A DNA stretch of 64,000 nt from Faecalicatena orotica. Its GTDB lineage: Bacteria; Bacillota; Clostridia; Lachnospirales; Lachnospiraceae. Made by a program: the position numbers and the translations under genes. The notes beneath the pieces are model-generated. The model worked only from the letters and a program-made list of their open reading frames with translations, made no database searches and was not told the DNA's origin. Every line of letters begins with the position of its first letter. Position 1 is the stretch's first letter. Positions 21,794-30,671 of this stretch are shown here, piece after piece. The stretch covers positions 1-64,000 of the forward strand of contig NZ_QGDL01000017.1 in the NCBI RefSeq assembly GCF_003149245.1. The letters are read 5' to 3'.

Positions 21794-23549
21794 TCTCTAA
21801 TTCCTCCTTTGAAAGCTGGGAATGGGCAATTTCCTTATACAAGTCACAGGATTGCATCAATTCCCGATGGGTTCCCATACCGGCAATCCTGCCTTCTTCC
21901 AGAACGATGATCCTGTCGGCATCTTTGATAGTTCCGATTCGCTGTGCAACAATAATAATGGTGGCGTCCGCTGCCCTGCGGCGCAGTTCTCTTCGCAGAA
22001 TCTTATCGGTTTTATAATCAAGGGCAGAAAAACTGTCGTCAAAAATCAGGATTTCCGGGTCTCTTGCGATGGCTCTCGCAATGGAAAGACGCTGTTTTTG
22101 ACCACCGGAGAGGTTGGTGCCCCCGGGGGCAATATAGCTTTGGTAGGAATTCTCCATATTTTCTACAAAATCCCTGCTCTGGGCAGTGGTGATGGCAGAA
22201 ACAACCGCCTTTTTGCTGACACCATCGGTTCCATTGGAGCCAAAGGACACGTTGGAAGTCACATCCCCTTTGAAAAGAACGGCTTTCTGGGAAACATACC
22301 CAATCTTATTACGCAAAGCGGCCTGCGTAAAATCTTTTACGTTGATGCCGTCTACATAGACGCCGCCTTCCGTGGCATCGTAAAATCTCGGTATCAGGTT
22401 GATGACGGTACTTTTTCCGCAGCCTGTGGCGCCGATAAAGGCAACCGTCTCCCCTTTATTGGCCTGGAAACTGATATCCTGAAGTACATAGTCCTCTGCG
22501 TCCGGATAGCGGAAGCTTACATGTTTAAATTCCACCCGGCCGGGTTCGGCGGTATGCAGCTCGTTAATAGTTCCGTCCCGAAGGGCAGGGTCTGTCTCAA
22601 GGACTTCGCAGATACGGTTGGCAGATACGCTGGCGCGGGGAATCAGGATTAAAACCATTACCAGCATCATGAATGCCATGAGCAATTGAATGGCATAGGA
22701 GGAAAACACCATCATATCTGAAAAGATCTGCAGCCGCTCCATTACCGCTGCCGATGAAATCAGTACAGCGCCAATCCAGTACACAGATAAGGTCAGACCA
22801 TTCATAATAAGCTCCACCGAGGGCATCAGCGCGGCCATCAGGCGGTAGGAAAACAGGTTGGTGTTTGTGAATGCGTCATTGGCCTTTGTAAATTTATTCT
22901 CCTGATATCCTTCTGCGTTGTAGGCGCGGACAACCCGGAGCCCGGTGAGATTTTCCCTGGAGACACGGCTCAGGTCATCGGTCTGCTGCTGGAGCTGTTT
23001 GAATTTGGGAATTGCCAGGGCAATCATGACCACCGATACAACCAGCAGGGCTGCCACGGCAATGCCGGTAGCCAGAGACCACTGCCATCCTTTGTCTAAA
23101 ATCTTCACAATGGCCCACACAGCCAATATGGGAGATTTAATCAGAATCTGCAGACCAATCACCACAAGCATTTGGACCTGCGTGATATCGTTGGTAGTTC
23201 TCGTAATAAGGCTGGGTATGGAAAAGTTGTTAATTTCCTGCATGGTGAACGATTGGACTTTTTTAAATAAATTAGTCCTCAGGCGGGAAGCCAGGTTGGT
23301 GGATATCCGGGCTGCAAGCCCGGCGATGACAACAGAAACCACAAGGCTTCCGGAGGCCAGCAGCAGCATTCTGCCCCCGGCGGCTAAGATTTCTTTCATT
23401 TCGCTGCCGGGTGTCTGGACAAGCTCTGTGATATCACCCATGTATTCCGGCAGTGTCAAATCAAGCCATACCTGTACGATGATGAGTCCCAGACATATGG
23501 CGGTAAAACCCCATTCTTTTTTGGTTAAATTTTTCAGTATTTTGATCAA
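21786..23549 (-). CDS. ABC exporter, half-transporter with degenerate ATPase site
   Basis: A 587-aa type IV ABC exporter with six transmembrane helices and an NBD (about residues 340-580). Walker A is GATGCGKST and the signature is canonical LSGGQKQR. Walker B ends IFDDSFSALD, with Asp in place of the catalytic Glu, and the H-loop His is Gln (VAQRIG). This is the pattern of LmrC/LmrD-type heterodimers with one inactive site. It starts at TTG after GGAGGAATC. It is the first gene of the operon from the double-operator promoter. Confidence 0.92.
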   Translation of the reverse strand: MIKILKNLTKKEWGFTAICLGLIIVQVWLDLTLPEYMGDITELVQTPGSEMKEILAAGGRMLLLASGSLVVSVVIAGLAARISTNLASRLRTNLFKKVQSFTMQEINNFSIPSLITRTTNDITQVQMLVVIGLQILIKSPILAVWAIVKILDKGWQWSLATGIAVAALLVVSVVMIALAIPKFKQLQQQTDDLSRVSRENLTGLRVVRAYNAEGYQENKFTKANDAFTNTNLFSYRLMAALMPSVELIMNGLTLSVYWIGAVLISSAAVMERLQIFSDMMVFSSYAIQLLMAFMMLVMVLILIPRASVSANRICEVLETDPALRDGTINELHTAEPGRVEFKHVSFRYPDAEDYVLQDISFQANKGETVAFIGATGCGKSTVINLIPRFYDATEGGVYVDGINVKDFTQAALRNKIGYVSQKAVLFKGDVTSNVSFGSNGTDGVSKKAVVSAITTAQSRDFVENMENSYQSYIAPGGTNLSGGQKQRLSIARAIARDPEILIFDDSFSALDYKTDKILRRELRRRAADATIIIVAQRIGTIKDADRIIVLEEGRIAGMGTHRELMQSCDLYKEIAHSQLSKEELENE

Positions 23550-23658
23550 GCTGATTCCTCCATTCTAAATAACAGGACTTACAGTTTTCAGTTACGTCGG
23601 CCGGCGGTTCTGATTTACTGTGCAGTGTCGTATGGGACACAGTTTAAAATAAAAAGTA

Positions 23659-23706
23659 TCCGATTTCGGACTATTGTATTATAGTCCGAAATCGGATACT
23701 TGTCAA
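23659..23706 (-). promoter_or_regulatory. Double MarR-operator promoter of the ABC/GT/CmpB operon
   Basis: On the minus strand: TTGACA (complement of 23701-23706), 17 bp, TATAAT (complement of 23678-23683). TCCGAAATCGGA (23685-23696) fills the spacer. TCCGATTTCGGA (23659-23670) lies just past the -10, about 26 bp away centre to centre. Binding would block polymerase at both sites. This is the best copy of the shared operator. Confidence 0.88.
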
Positions 23707-23720
23707 GTACTGACAGAACA

Positions 23721-23758
23721 AAAAAAGAGCCGCATACCAAAAGATGGTACTGCGGCTC
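23721..23758 (-). terminator. Terminator of the second MarR gene
   Basis: The stem GAGCCGCA/TGCGGCTC is extended by TACC/GGTA. On the minus strand a TTTTTTT run follows. It separates the second marR from the ABC operon promoter. Confidence 0.85.
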
Positions 23759-23814
23759 AATGAAAAGGAAGGGTTCACTGCCTTTCTTCTTTACATGATT
23801 TGCTTTTTCATTTG

Positions 23815-24249
23815 CTAGATCTCCTCATCCAATAAAGTAATGTATTTTGCCAGAAGGTCTGTACAAAGTTGAAGCTGCTGGGGAGATATTTTACCAATGG
23901 CCTGCTGTTCTGCATCATAAACTTTTAAAATGACGTTCTCTCCGAATTTTTGCCCGGATTCCGTCAGGCGGATGACCTTTTTATTCCGTGTACCCGGTAT
24001 TGTTTCAAGATACACATGCCCCCTTTTGATCATTCCAGACACCACGGAATTGACCGTCTGCTTTGGAATAGACCACATTTCACATATACTCTGCTGTGAC
24101 GGTTCTCCCTCCAGAGCAAAAAGTGCATACCATACCCAGAATTCGTTATCGGAAATATCATGCTGGCTGGCTGCCCGGTGATAGATTGCATTCAATTCTT
24201 TAAACTGCTGATTGAATATTTCAAATAATTTTTTGCTTTCTTGCTGCAT
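23815..24249 (-). CDS. MarR family transcriptional regulator (second)
   Basis: A 144-aa MarR protein with a winged helix at about residues 50-100 (PSQQSICEMWSIPKQTVNSV, then GTRNKKVIRLTESGQKF). GGGGAGGAATC precedes the ATG. It is related to the first MarR (15514-15993) at moderate similarity. Its own promoter contains the shared operator in the spacer, which suggests autoregulation and control of the adjacent ABC exporter operon. Confidence 0.93.
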   Translation of the reverse strand: MQQESKKLFEIFNQQFKELNAIYHRAASQHDISDNEFWVWYALFALEGEPSQQSICEMWSIPKQTVNSVVSGMIKRGHVYLETIPGTRNKKVIRLTESGQKFGENVILKVYDAEQQAIGKISPQQLQLCTDLLAKYITLLDEEI

Positions 24250-24283
24250 CTGCGATTCCTCCCCTGAAAATAAAGTTATTTAT

Positions 24284-24312
24284 AGTTTAGTCCGAAATCG
24301 GATACACGTCAA
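24284..24312 (-). promoter_or_regulatory. MarR-type operator promoter of the second MarR gene
   Basis: On the minus strand: TTGACG (complement of 24307-24312), 17 bp, TAAACT (complement of 24284-24289). TCCGAAATCGGA (24291-24302) sits inside the spacer, in the same register as at the other three promoters. Confidence 0.8.
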
Positions 24313-24338
24313 GTATTTGATAAGATATAAAGAAGTAT

Positions 24339-24557
24339 TTATTTATTAATTTCTTTTCTGTCAGTTCTGCATAATAGATAATCAACGGAACAATTGTAAT
24401 AATCTGCCAATGAAATAATGATGTCCAGAGGCAGTTTTCTATTACCAGATTCATAATGTGAATAAGCACGCTGACTTATATTCAGCAGTGCAGCGATGTC
24501 TGTCTGTGTTAAATCATTATCTTCTCTTAGATTACGTATACGCTCAATATTAACCAT
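24339..24557 (-). CDS. Small XRE family regulator
   Basis: A 72-aa, single HTH_3 domain (IRNLREDNDLTQTDIAALLN, then SQRAYSHYESGNRKLPLDII and YYNCSVDYLLCRTDRK). GGAGTGCG precedes the ATG. It is divergent from the acyltransferase gene. The region between them holds two direct repeats of AGAACAAAATGG that may be its binding sites. Confidence 0.9.
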   Translation of the reverse strand: MVNIERIRNLREDNDLTQTDIAALLNISQRAYSHYESGNRKLPLDIIISLADYYNCSVDYLLCRTDRKEINK

Positions 24558-24586
24558 TTTCGCACTCCTTTAAAAGTATTATATGA

Positions 24587-24627
24587 AGAACAAAATGGTC
24601 TATTGTGCTTTAGAACAAAATGGGCTA
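24587..24627. promoter_or_regulatory. Direct repeats upstream of the small XRE gene
   Basis: AGAACAAAATGGTCTA (24587-24602) and AGAACAAAATGGGCTA (24612-24627) differ at one position and lie 25 bp apart. A third AGAAC-like fragment (TAGAACC) follows. They are a likely operator between the XRE and acyltransferase genes. Confidence 0.55.
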
Positions 24628-24700
24628 AAATAGAACCTCAGAGAGCAATATTTCACAGGTGCAATTTTGCCTGTACATTTGACTATGGGGGAATTTACAA

Positions 24701-26524
24701 ATGATAAGAGAAGGAAAAGATTATGGAAAACAAAAAGAATACATATATGGCATAGATGGATTGCGGGCCATTGCAGTTATAATGGTATTTGCATATCATC
24801 TTAAACTGCCTTTTGCAAAAGGGGGATTACTTGGTGTTACGGTGTTTTTTGTTATCTCCGGATTTTTAATTACCCGTATTTTATTGCAAGAATTAGATAG
24901 CACAAATACAATTAATCTTAAAAATTTCTGGGTCAAACGCATCAGAAGGCTGCTTCCGGCAGTTTTGACAATGATAACAGTACTCATATTTATAAGCGCC
25001 ATATTTAACCGGGTTTTATTTACAAAAACTTGTTCAGATTTTCTTTCTGTTATTTTTTGCTATAATAATTGGTGGCAGATATTCAATAATGTTTCTTATT
25101 TTGAAAATGCGGGTGCACCATCTCCTTTAACTCACTGTTGGTCGCTGGCTATTGAAGCGCAATTTTATTTATTATATCCATTATTGCTAATGTTTCTTAC
25201 TAAATTTAAAAATAAGAAAGATAGAATTGCTTTGGTAACCATAATATTAGCTTTTATTTCTTTAGCTTTGATGTGGATTCTGTTTGATCCTGCAAAAGAC
25301 CCCAGCCGAGTTTACTATGGGACAGATACCAGAGTATTTTCACTGTTGTTTGGAGCTTTTTTAGCTTTTGCAGTGGAAGATCAAAATAGAATCTGGGTAA
25401 CACCAGCTATTATCAGGGAGACTCTTGGGATAGCATCACTTGCAGGTCTTCTATTTATGATGATTACACTTGATGGCTATAGCAGTTTTTTATATAGAGG
25501 AGGACAGGGGATAGCATCAATACTGACTGTCATGGTCATTTTTTCCGTTTTAAATAAAAATAGTATACTGGGAAAGGTTTTGAGTGTCTTTCCTTTTAAA
25601 TGGATAGGTGACCGTTCTTATGGAATATACTTATGGCATTACCCCGTAATACTTTTAAGTAGTGGAGGTAAAAAATCTGGTTGGTTGATGATTTTCATTG
25701 AAATTTTTTTAACGCTTATTTTTTCCGCTCTATCCTACCAATTGATAGAAACGCCAATACGACATGGAGTTATCAAAAAGAGTATTGATATTATAAACAG
25801 TCACCCCAGAACAAGAAGAGAACGAAGAAAACAGGTCATGACATTAAAAAGAAGCATGAAAGCTGTTTTATCTACTGTGATAATCGGGATTGCGGCTATA
25901 ATGTGTATTGCTTTTGTACCGCGTGAAAAAGTATTGAGTAACATCGAGGAATTGGAGACACAGGCGGAAAGGGCAAAGGAAATCACTGATCAAAAAGCAG
26001 AAATATCAAAAGGAGGTACGGCGGTACAGGATGAGACCGGAGATATTGATCTGTTACTTATAGGTGATTCAATAGCTTTAGGTGCTACAGATGAATTTTA
26101 CGATGTTTTTCCAAATAGTATTTGTGATGCAGCAGTCAGCAGATATACAACGGAAAGCTTTACTATTTATGATTCTTATGTGAAAGAAAAGGGATGGGAT
26201 GGTGACGGTGTGATATTTGCCCTTGGATCAAATGGACTTCTATATGATTCACTTCCCACACTTAGAGGAATGATTGAAGCTGATAAACCGCTTTTTATTA
26301 TTACAGCCCGGGCACCTTATGCTAGTTGGGAAGAATCAAACAATACAGAAATATATGAATTCGCAAAGACAACAGAGAATACATATCTTGTGGATTGGTA
26401 TAAAGCAAGCGAAGGACATGGTGAATATTTTGTTGAAGATGAAACTCATCTGACTGAAGAGGGAAGTAAAGCATATATTAAATGTATAAAAGAAGCTGTT
26501 TTACAGGCAAATATAAATAGATAA
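24701..26524 (+). CDS. OatA/OafA-like O-acyltransferase with SGNH domain
   Basis: A 607-aa protein. The N-terminal acyltransferase-3 domain has about ten transmembrane helices (residues 10-350, with GIDGLRAIAVIMVFAYH and FFVISGFLITRILL). A basic linker and one more helix (about 383-405) lead to an extracytoplasmic SGNH domain with the nucleophile in LLIGDSIALGA (about 450) and the Asp/His pair in EDETHLTEEG. This is the OatA layout of peptidoglycan or cell-surface polysaccharide O-acetylation. GGGGGAA precedes the ATG. Acetyl groups would pass from the cytoplasm to the SGNH domain. Confidence 0.9.
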   Translation: MIREGKDYGKQKEYIYGIDGLRAIAVIMVFAYHLKLPFAKGGLLGVTVFFVISGFLITRILLQELDSTNTINLKNFWVKRIRRLLPAVLTMITVLIFISAIFNRVLFTKTCSDFLSVIFCYNNWWQIFNNVSYFENAGAPSPLTHCWSLAIEAQFYLLYPLLLMFLTKFKNKKDRIALVTIILAFISLALMWILFDPAKDPSRVYYGTDTRVFSLLFGAFLAFAVEDQNRIWVTPAIIRETLGIASLAGLLFMMITLDGYSSFLYRGGQGIASILTVMVIFSVLNKNSILGKVLSVFPFKWIGDRSYGIYLWHYPVILLSSGGKKSGWLMIFIEIFLTLIFSALSYQLIETPIRHGVIKKSIDIINSHPRTRRERRKQVMTLKRSMKAVLSTVIIGIAAIMCIAFVPREKVLSNIEELETQAERAKEITDQKAEISKGGTAVQDETGDIDLLLIGDSIALGATDEFYDVFPNSICDAAVSRYTTESFTIYDSYVKEKGWDGDGVIFALGSNGLLYDSLPTLRGMIEADKPLFIITARAPYASWEESNNTEIYEFAKTTENTYLVDWYKASEGHGEYFVEDETHLTEEGSKAYIKCIKEAVLQANINR

Positions 26525-26638
26525 AAACTAGCCCCAAAATTCTATGATTGAACACTTGTTAAAGTAGTTGGTATGTGGTATGTTGATAAACAGAGACCGT
26601 ATTTCAGCCTTTATAAATTAGGGAGGAGACGTTAAACT

Positions 26639-26728
26639 ATGTATCACGGAGAAATGAAGGTGGACTTCACAGAGGCAAGTGAATATTGGAGTGAAATTAT
26701 AGATGCTATATTGGGGCAAAGAGGATGA
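26639..26728 (+). CDS. 29-residue ORF coupled to the AraC-GH39 gene
   Basis: It starts at ATG, 9 bases after GGGAGGAG, and ends in ATGA, so its stop overlaps the start of the AraC-GH39 gene. The peptide starts MYHGEMKVDF and is acidic with no known motif. It could be a leader that couples translation, or the tail of a lost gene. It is not part of any family I know. Confidence 0.45.
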   Translation: MYHGEMKVDFTEASEYWSEIIDAILGQRG

Positions 26729-29094
26729 AGCAAGAGACTATACAGGGATGTAAAATAGAATTAATGTATCTTTCTAATGAAAATATACATTTTCATCAGG
26801 ATCTGGAATTGCTATACGTTGTTGAAAATGGAGTTTCTGTTAAAGAGGAACAGGAGTATCAGATTGGGAAAGATGATATTGCAGTCATAAATCCAAATCA
26901 ACACCATACACTTTTTAACTGTTGTAATACGATAGTATTTCGTATATTGATTCCCTACCGGCTTCTAAGAAAGCTGATTAGAGATGAATATATTATATTC
27001 CGGTGTAACTCTGTGCTGTACCCGTCTCAGGAGGATAAAAAACTACGAGCTCTAATAGAAACGCTGATTTTGCGGTATTTAAATATTGAAGAATCAGATT
27101 TGAGTGAGATGGCCAGTATTTTATTTCAGATAATACACCAGTTGTCTGCTAATTATAAACTAGATAAGAACAGCATGAAGTTGTATGTGAAAGAACATAT
27201 GAGTGAAAAGATTGACCGGATTTTAAATTATATTCATCACCACTATTTTGAGACCTTGAGTCTGACTGATGTGGCGGATCATTTCCAGGTTTCGGAGTCA
27301 TATCTTTCACGTTATTTTAAGAGTAAGACAGGTCAGAATTTTGTGAATTATTTAAATGAAGTGAGAATTGAGAATGCGGCTAATGAACTTTGCCAAACCG
27401 ACGCAACAATTACAAATATTGCAGTGGATAGTGGATTTTCTACTCCTTCAGTTTTAAATCGTATCTTCAAAAAGAAGTATGGGATAACCCCTTCGGAGTT
27501 TCGAAAACGGATGGAAGAGTTTACTTCTAATGAGAAAATTGAAAATGACAAAGTAGAAGAGTTAAGAAAAAACTTATATGAAAAAATTGAGAATGGGGAA
27601 GAAGACCGGGATATTAAGAAAGTGGCAATCAAGGTACAGACAAACCATGTGCAGTGGATGAATCACAATGAGATTATCAATATAGGGGAGGCTTCGTGTG
27701 TCAGTGAAGCTGCTATACAGGAACATATTTTATTTTTGAAACAAGTTTTGGACATTAAGTATGTTAGGATATGGAATCTATTCTCGGAAAAATTTATGAT
27801 TTCCACAGATTTTTCCGGGAAAAATTTTAACTTTGAATCACTTGACCGCATCTTTGATTTTTTTGTACAAAATAAGATACTGCTCCTGCTAGATTTTGGT
27901 AAGCGTAATCGTGTGATTATGGCAGGGAGAAATAATGAGCTTTATTCTGCCAACATGCAGTATAATCTGAAAACGATAGATGAGTGGAAGAATCTGCTGG
28001 AACACCTAATCAAACATCTGATTAGAAGATATGACAAGGGTGTACTTGAGAAATGGATCTATGAATTTCCCTGGAATAAAGAGCCATATTATGAAAAAGA
28101 TTATGTATATATAGATGCATATGAGGCCGGCTGGAAAATCATTAAGTCTAATCTGGGGAATGGGAGGGTGGCAGGACTTAGCCCGCATGGAGAAATCAAT
28201 GAAGTACAGTTTCAAAATGTAATTCATGATTTGAAGACCCGGGGGATTTTTCCAGAAATATTCACAGTGAAAATTTTTGCTGATTATTCTCATAAGATGA
28301 TGGAAGATTATTCTTTGCAAATGGGAAATGACTATTTGTATGCCAGAAAGTATATGGAAAAGGTACATGCTTTGCTTAAAAATGAAAACATAGAGTGCAA
28401 AATATGCATCTCAGAGTGGTCCAATAGTATATCTAACCGTAATATTCTACAGGACAGTTGTGCAAGGGGAACCTATATTATTAAGTTCATTTTAAGTATT
28501 TGGAAGCTGGCGGATATGATTGGTTTCTGGCATGGTTCAGATGCTGTTGATACTTTTTATGATTCAAGGAAGCTGATATATGGAGGCGGGGGACTTCTGA
28601 CTAAGGATGGAATTAAAAAACCATCTTTTTATGCGTTCGAATTTATGAAAAAGTTAGGCAGGGATATCCTGCGGATAGGAAATAATTATATTGTAACAAG
28701 AGATTCAGCGAATACCATTACGTGCCTGTGTTTTAATCACAGGGATTATAGTTATTATTATTACCTTAAGAAAGAAAATGAACATTTAGATTTATCCAAA
28801 GTGTTTCAAAGTGAGGAAAAGGAGAAAATTGAATTTACTATTGAAGAACTGGATGACAACAAGGAGTATATGATAAAAGAAGAAGTTATCAACAGTCATT
28901 TTGGAAGCATTATGGATGAATGGAGGCTGCTTGGAAATCAGGAAGAATTGGGAAAAGAGGAAATTCATTATTTGAAAAATATTTGTATACCAAAAATTTA
29001 TATACATCATGAGAGAAGTGAAAATCATAAGATTAAATTCCAAGTTGAACTAGAACCGCATGAAATGAGAATGGTTTATATCAATGAATATTAG
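26725..29094 (+). CDS. AraC family regulator fused to a GH39-like domain
   Basis: 789 aa. An N-terminal cupin (about residues 10-100) is followed by two AraC HTH motifs (about 165-265: LTDVADHFQVSESYLSRYFK and ITNIAVDSGFSTPSVLNRIF). From about 300 to the end there is a TIM-barrel and beta-sandwich region like GH39 xylosidases. The nucleophile-type segment CISEWSNS is present. The acid/base region (KWIYEFPWNKEP) departs from the usual WNEP, so the barrel may sense sugar rather than cleave it. It is likely the activator of the glycoside locus downstream. Confidence 0.85.
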   Translation: MKQETIQGCKIELMYLSNENIHFHQDLELLYVVENGVSVKEEQEYQIGKDDIAVINPNQHHTLFNCCNTIVFRILIPYRLLRKLIRDEYIIFRCNSVLYPSQEDKKLRALIETLILRYLNIEESDLSEMASILFQIIHQLSANYKLDKNSMKLYVKEHMSEKIDRILNYIHHHYFETLSLTDVADHFQVSESYLSRYFKSKTGQNFVNYLNEVRIENAANELCQTDATITNIAVDSGFSTPSVLNRIFKKKYGITPSEFRKRMEEFTSNEKIENDKVEELRKNLYEKIENGEEDRDIKKVAIKVQTNHVQWMNHNEIINIGEASCVSEAAIQEHILFLKQVLDIKYVRIWNLFSEKFMISTDFSGKNFNFESLDRIFDFFVQNKILLLLDFGKRNRVIMAGRNNELYSANMQYNLKTIDEWKNLLEHLIKHLIRRYDKGVLEKWIYEFPWNKEPYYEKDYVYIDAYEAGWKIIKSNLGNGRVAGLSPHGEINEVQFQNVIHDLKTRGIFPEIFTVKIFADYSHKMMEDYSLQMGNDYLYARKYMEKVHALLKNENIECKICISEWSNSISNRNILQDSCARGTYIIKFILSIWKLADMIGFWHGSDAVDTFYDSRKLIYGGGGLLTKDGIKKPSFYAFEFMKKLGRDILRIGNNYIVTRDSANTITCLCFNHRDYSYYYYLKKENEHLDLSKVFQSEEKEKIEFTIEELDDNKEYMIKEEVINSHFGSIMDEWRLLGNQEELGKEEIHYLKNICIPKIYIHHERSENHKIKFQVELEPHEMRMVYINEY

Positions 29095-29100
29095 AAGAGA

Positions 29101-29150
29101 TAGAAGGTGCAAAAAATGGAAGCTGTTTTTTGCACCTTCTATTTGTTTTT
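29101..29150 (+). terminator. Terminator after the AraC-GH39 gene
   Basis: The stem TAGAAGGTGCAAAAA/TTTTTGCACCTTCTA is followed by TTTGTTTTTC. It insulates the regulator from the catabolic operon. Confidence 0.85.
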
Positions 29151-29264
29151 CTTTAAAATTAGCAAAAAATGAAAAGCAAATTAAATTCTAAAGGAAAGTC
29201 AAATATATTTTATTTTACTATACTTAATATATCAAAACAAAGGAAAAGAAAGGAAGTAAATGAT

Positions 29265-30626
29265 ATGGAAAAACTTTCTAAAAAAAGTATTTTCAGTTAT
29301 GGGCTGGGGGATATGGCGAGTCAGCTCGTATGGAGCTTTGTGGGAACATATCTCACTGTGTACTATATGGATGTTGTAGGACTTGCGCCTCTGGCTGTCT
29401 CAACAATTTTAATGGCTGCAAAGATTTGGGATGCAATTAATGACCCTATGATGGGGGGAATTGCAGAGAGAACGCGTACTAAATGGGGGCGTTTCAGACC
29501 GTACATTCTATTTGGGGCCCCGTTCCTTGGGTTGTTTAGTGTATTAACATTTACATCTCCATTTGGCAATGGTACAGCAGGCATTGTATGGGCTATATTT
29601 ACATATATTGGGGCTGGTATGCTGTACACATTGGTTAACATCCCTTACGGTGCAATGGCGGGTGTAATGACTACACATGACAGTGACCGGAACAAATTGA
29701 ATTCTATAAGAGGGATTGGGATGCAGGTTGGTATGATGACGATTAACTTTGCATCGTCCATCATATTGGTCAAGATTTCAGGAAGTACAGAACAGATTTC
29801 AGGAAGTAGTTATACGATTGCAGCGATAATTTTTGCAGTAATCTCCCTGCCTATGTTTTTTATGGTGTTTAAGAATTCAAAAGAAGTCATCATGCCAAAA
29901 ACCAGCACGGAAAAAGTTTCAATTGTAAAGAATTTAAAAGTAATTTTTACAAACAGGTATCTTATGATCATTGTACTTACAATGCTGCTGCAAATGACAG
30001 GAAATATGGGACGCATAGGTATTATGGCATTCTATGTGAGAGACTGTCTGGGTAATTTTACATTGATGGCACTTCTTATGACACTGCCTTCAATTGGAAG
30101 TATTATTGGTAATATTATAGCACCTTATTTAATCCGCAAACTTGGAGCGCATGGTAAAAGGAATGTTCTGGTTGCCAGCCTGATTGGTAAGGGAATTGGT
30201 CTTATCTGGATATTTATGGTGCCGTTCGACAATATCAAGATGGTGATTGCTGCCCATGTCTTCTTTGCGATTGCCGGCTTTGGATTCCCGTCTACATTGT
30301 CAATGGTTGCGGATTCCGTAGATTATCAGGACTTAAAGACAGGAGTACGTTCAGATGGTGTTGCATATGCTTTTTATGGACTGGCAACAAAAGTGGGAAA
30401 TGCCCTTGGCGGTTCCATCGGAGTTATGTTAATGGCCGCATTTGGTTATGTTGCAGGTAAAAATATTACATCAACAGCACAGCATGGAATTAATATGGCG
30501 GCTAACCTTGTTCCAGGAATCTTCTTTATTGCTGCGGGACTGCTTCCACTAATATTCTGGAAGCTGACTGATAAAGAGGCAGACGAAATTAGAGAAAAGA
30601 TTGCAGTACGCAACGCAGCCGAATAA
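29265..30626 (+). CDS. GPH family sugar:cation symporter (first)
   Basis: A 453-aa, 12-helix MFS-type transporter of the glycoside-pentoside-hexuronide family. It has the N-terminal FSYGLGDMASQLVWSFVGTY, the DAINDPMMGGIAERTRTKWGRFRPY loop region and the second-half RSDGVAYAFYGLATKVGNALGG. AAAGGAAG precedes the ATG at 29265. It is the first gene of the oxidoreductase/isomerase operon and presumably imports a glycoside. Confidence 0.9.
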   Translation: MEKLSKKSIFSYGLGDMASQLVWSFVGTYLTVYYMDVVGLAPLAVSTILMAAKIWDAINDPMMGGIAERTRTKWGRFRPYILFGAPFLGLFSVLTFTSPFGNGTAGIVWAIFTYIGAGMLYTLVNIPYGAMAGVMTTHDSDRNKLNSIRGIGMQVGMMTINFASSIILVKISGSTEQISGSSYTIAAIIFAVISLPMFFMVFKNSKEVIMPKTSTEKVSIVKNLKVIFTNRYLMIIVLTMLLQMTGNMGRIGIMAFYVRDCLGNFTLMALLMTLPSIGSIIGNIIAPYLIRKLGAHGKRNVLVASLIGKGIGLIWIFMVPFDNIKMVIAAHVFFAIAGFGFPSTLSMVADSVDYQDLKTGVRSDGVAYAFYGLATKVGNALGGSIGVMLMAAFGYVAGKNITSTAQHGINMAANLVPGIFFIAAGLLPLIFWKLTDKEADEIREKIAVRNAAE

Positions 30627-30671
30627 AAAGTAAAACTAAATATCTGAATAAAATAACAGGAGGCAGTGATT

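Noticed and set aside
21822-22652. Rightward open frame of 276 codons
   Set aside because: Antisense to the conserved NBD of the ABC exporter; composition shows it is a shadow of that gene.
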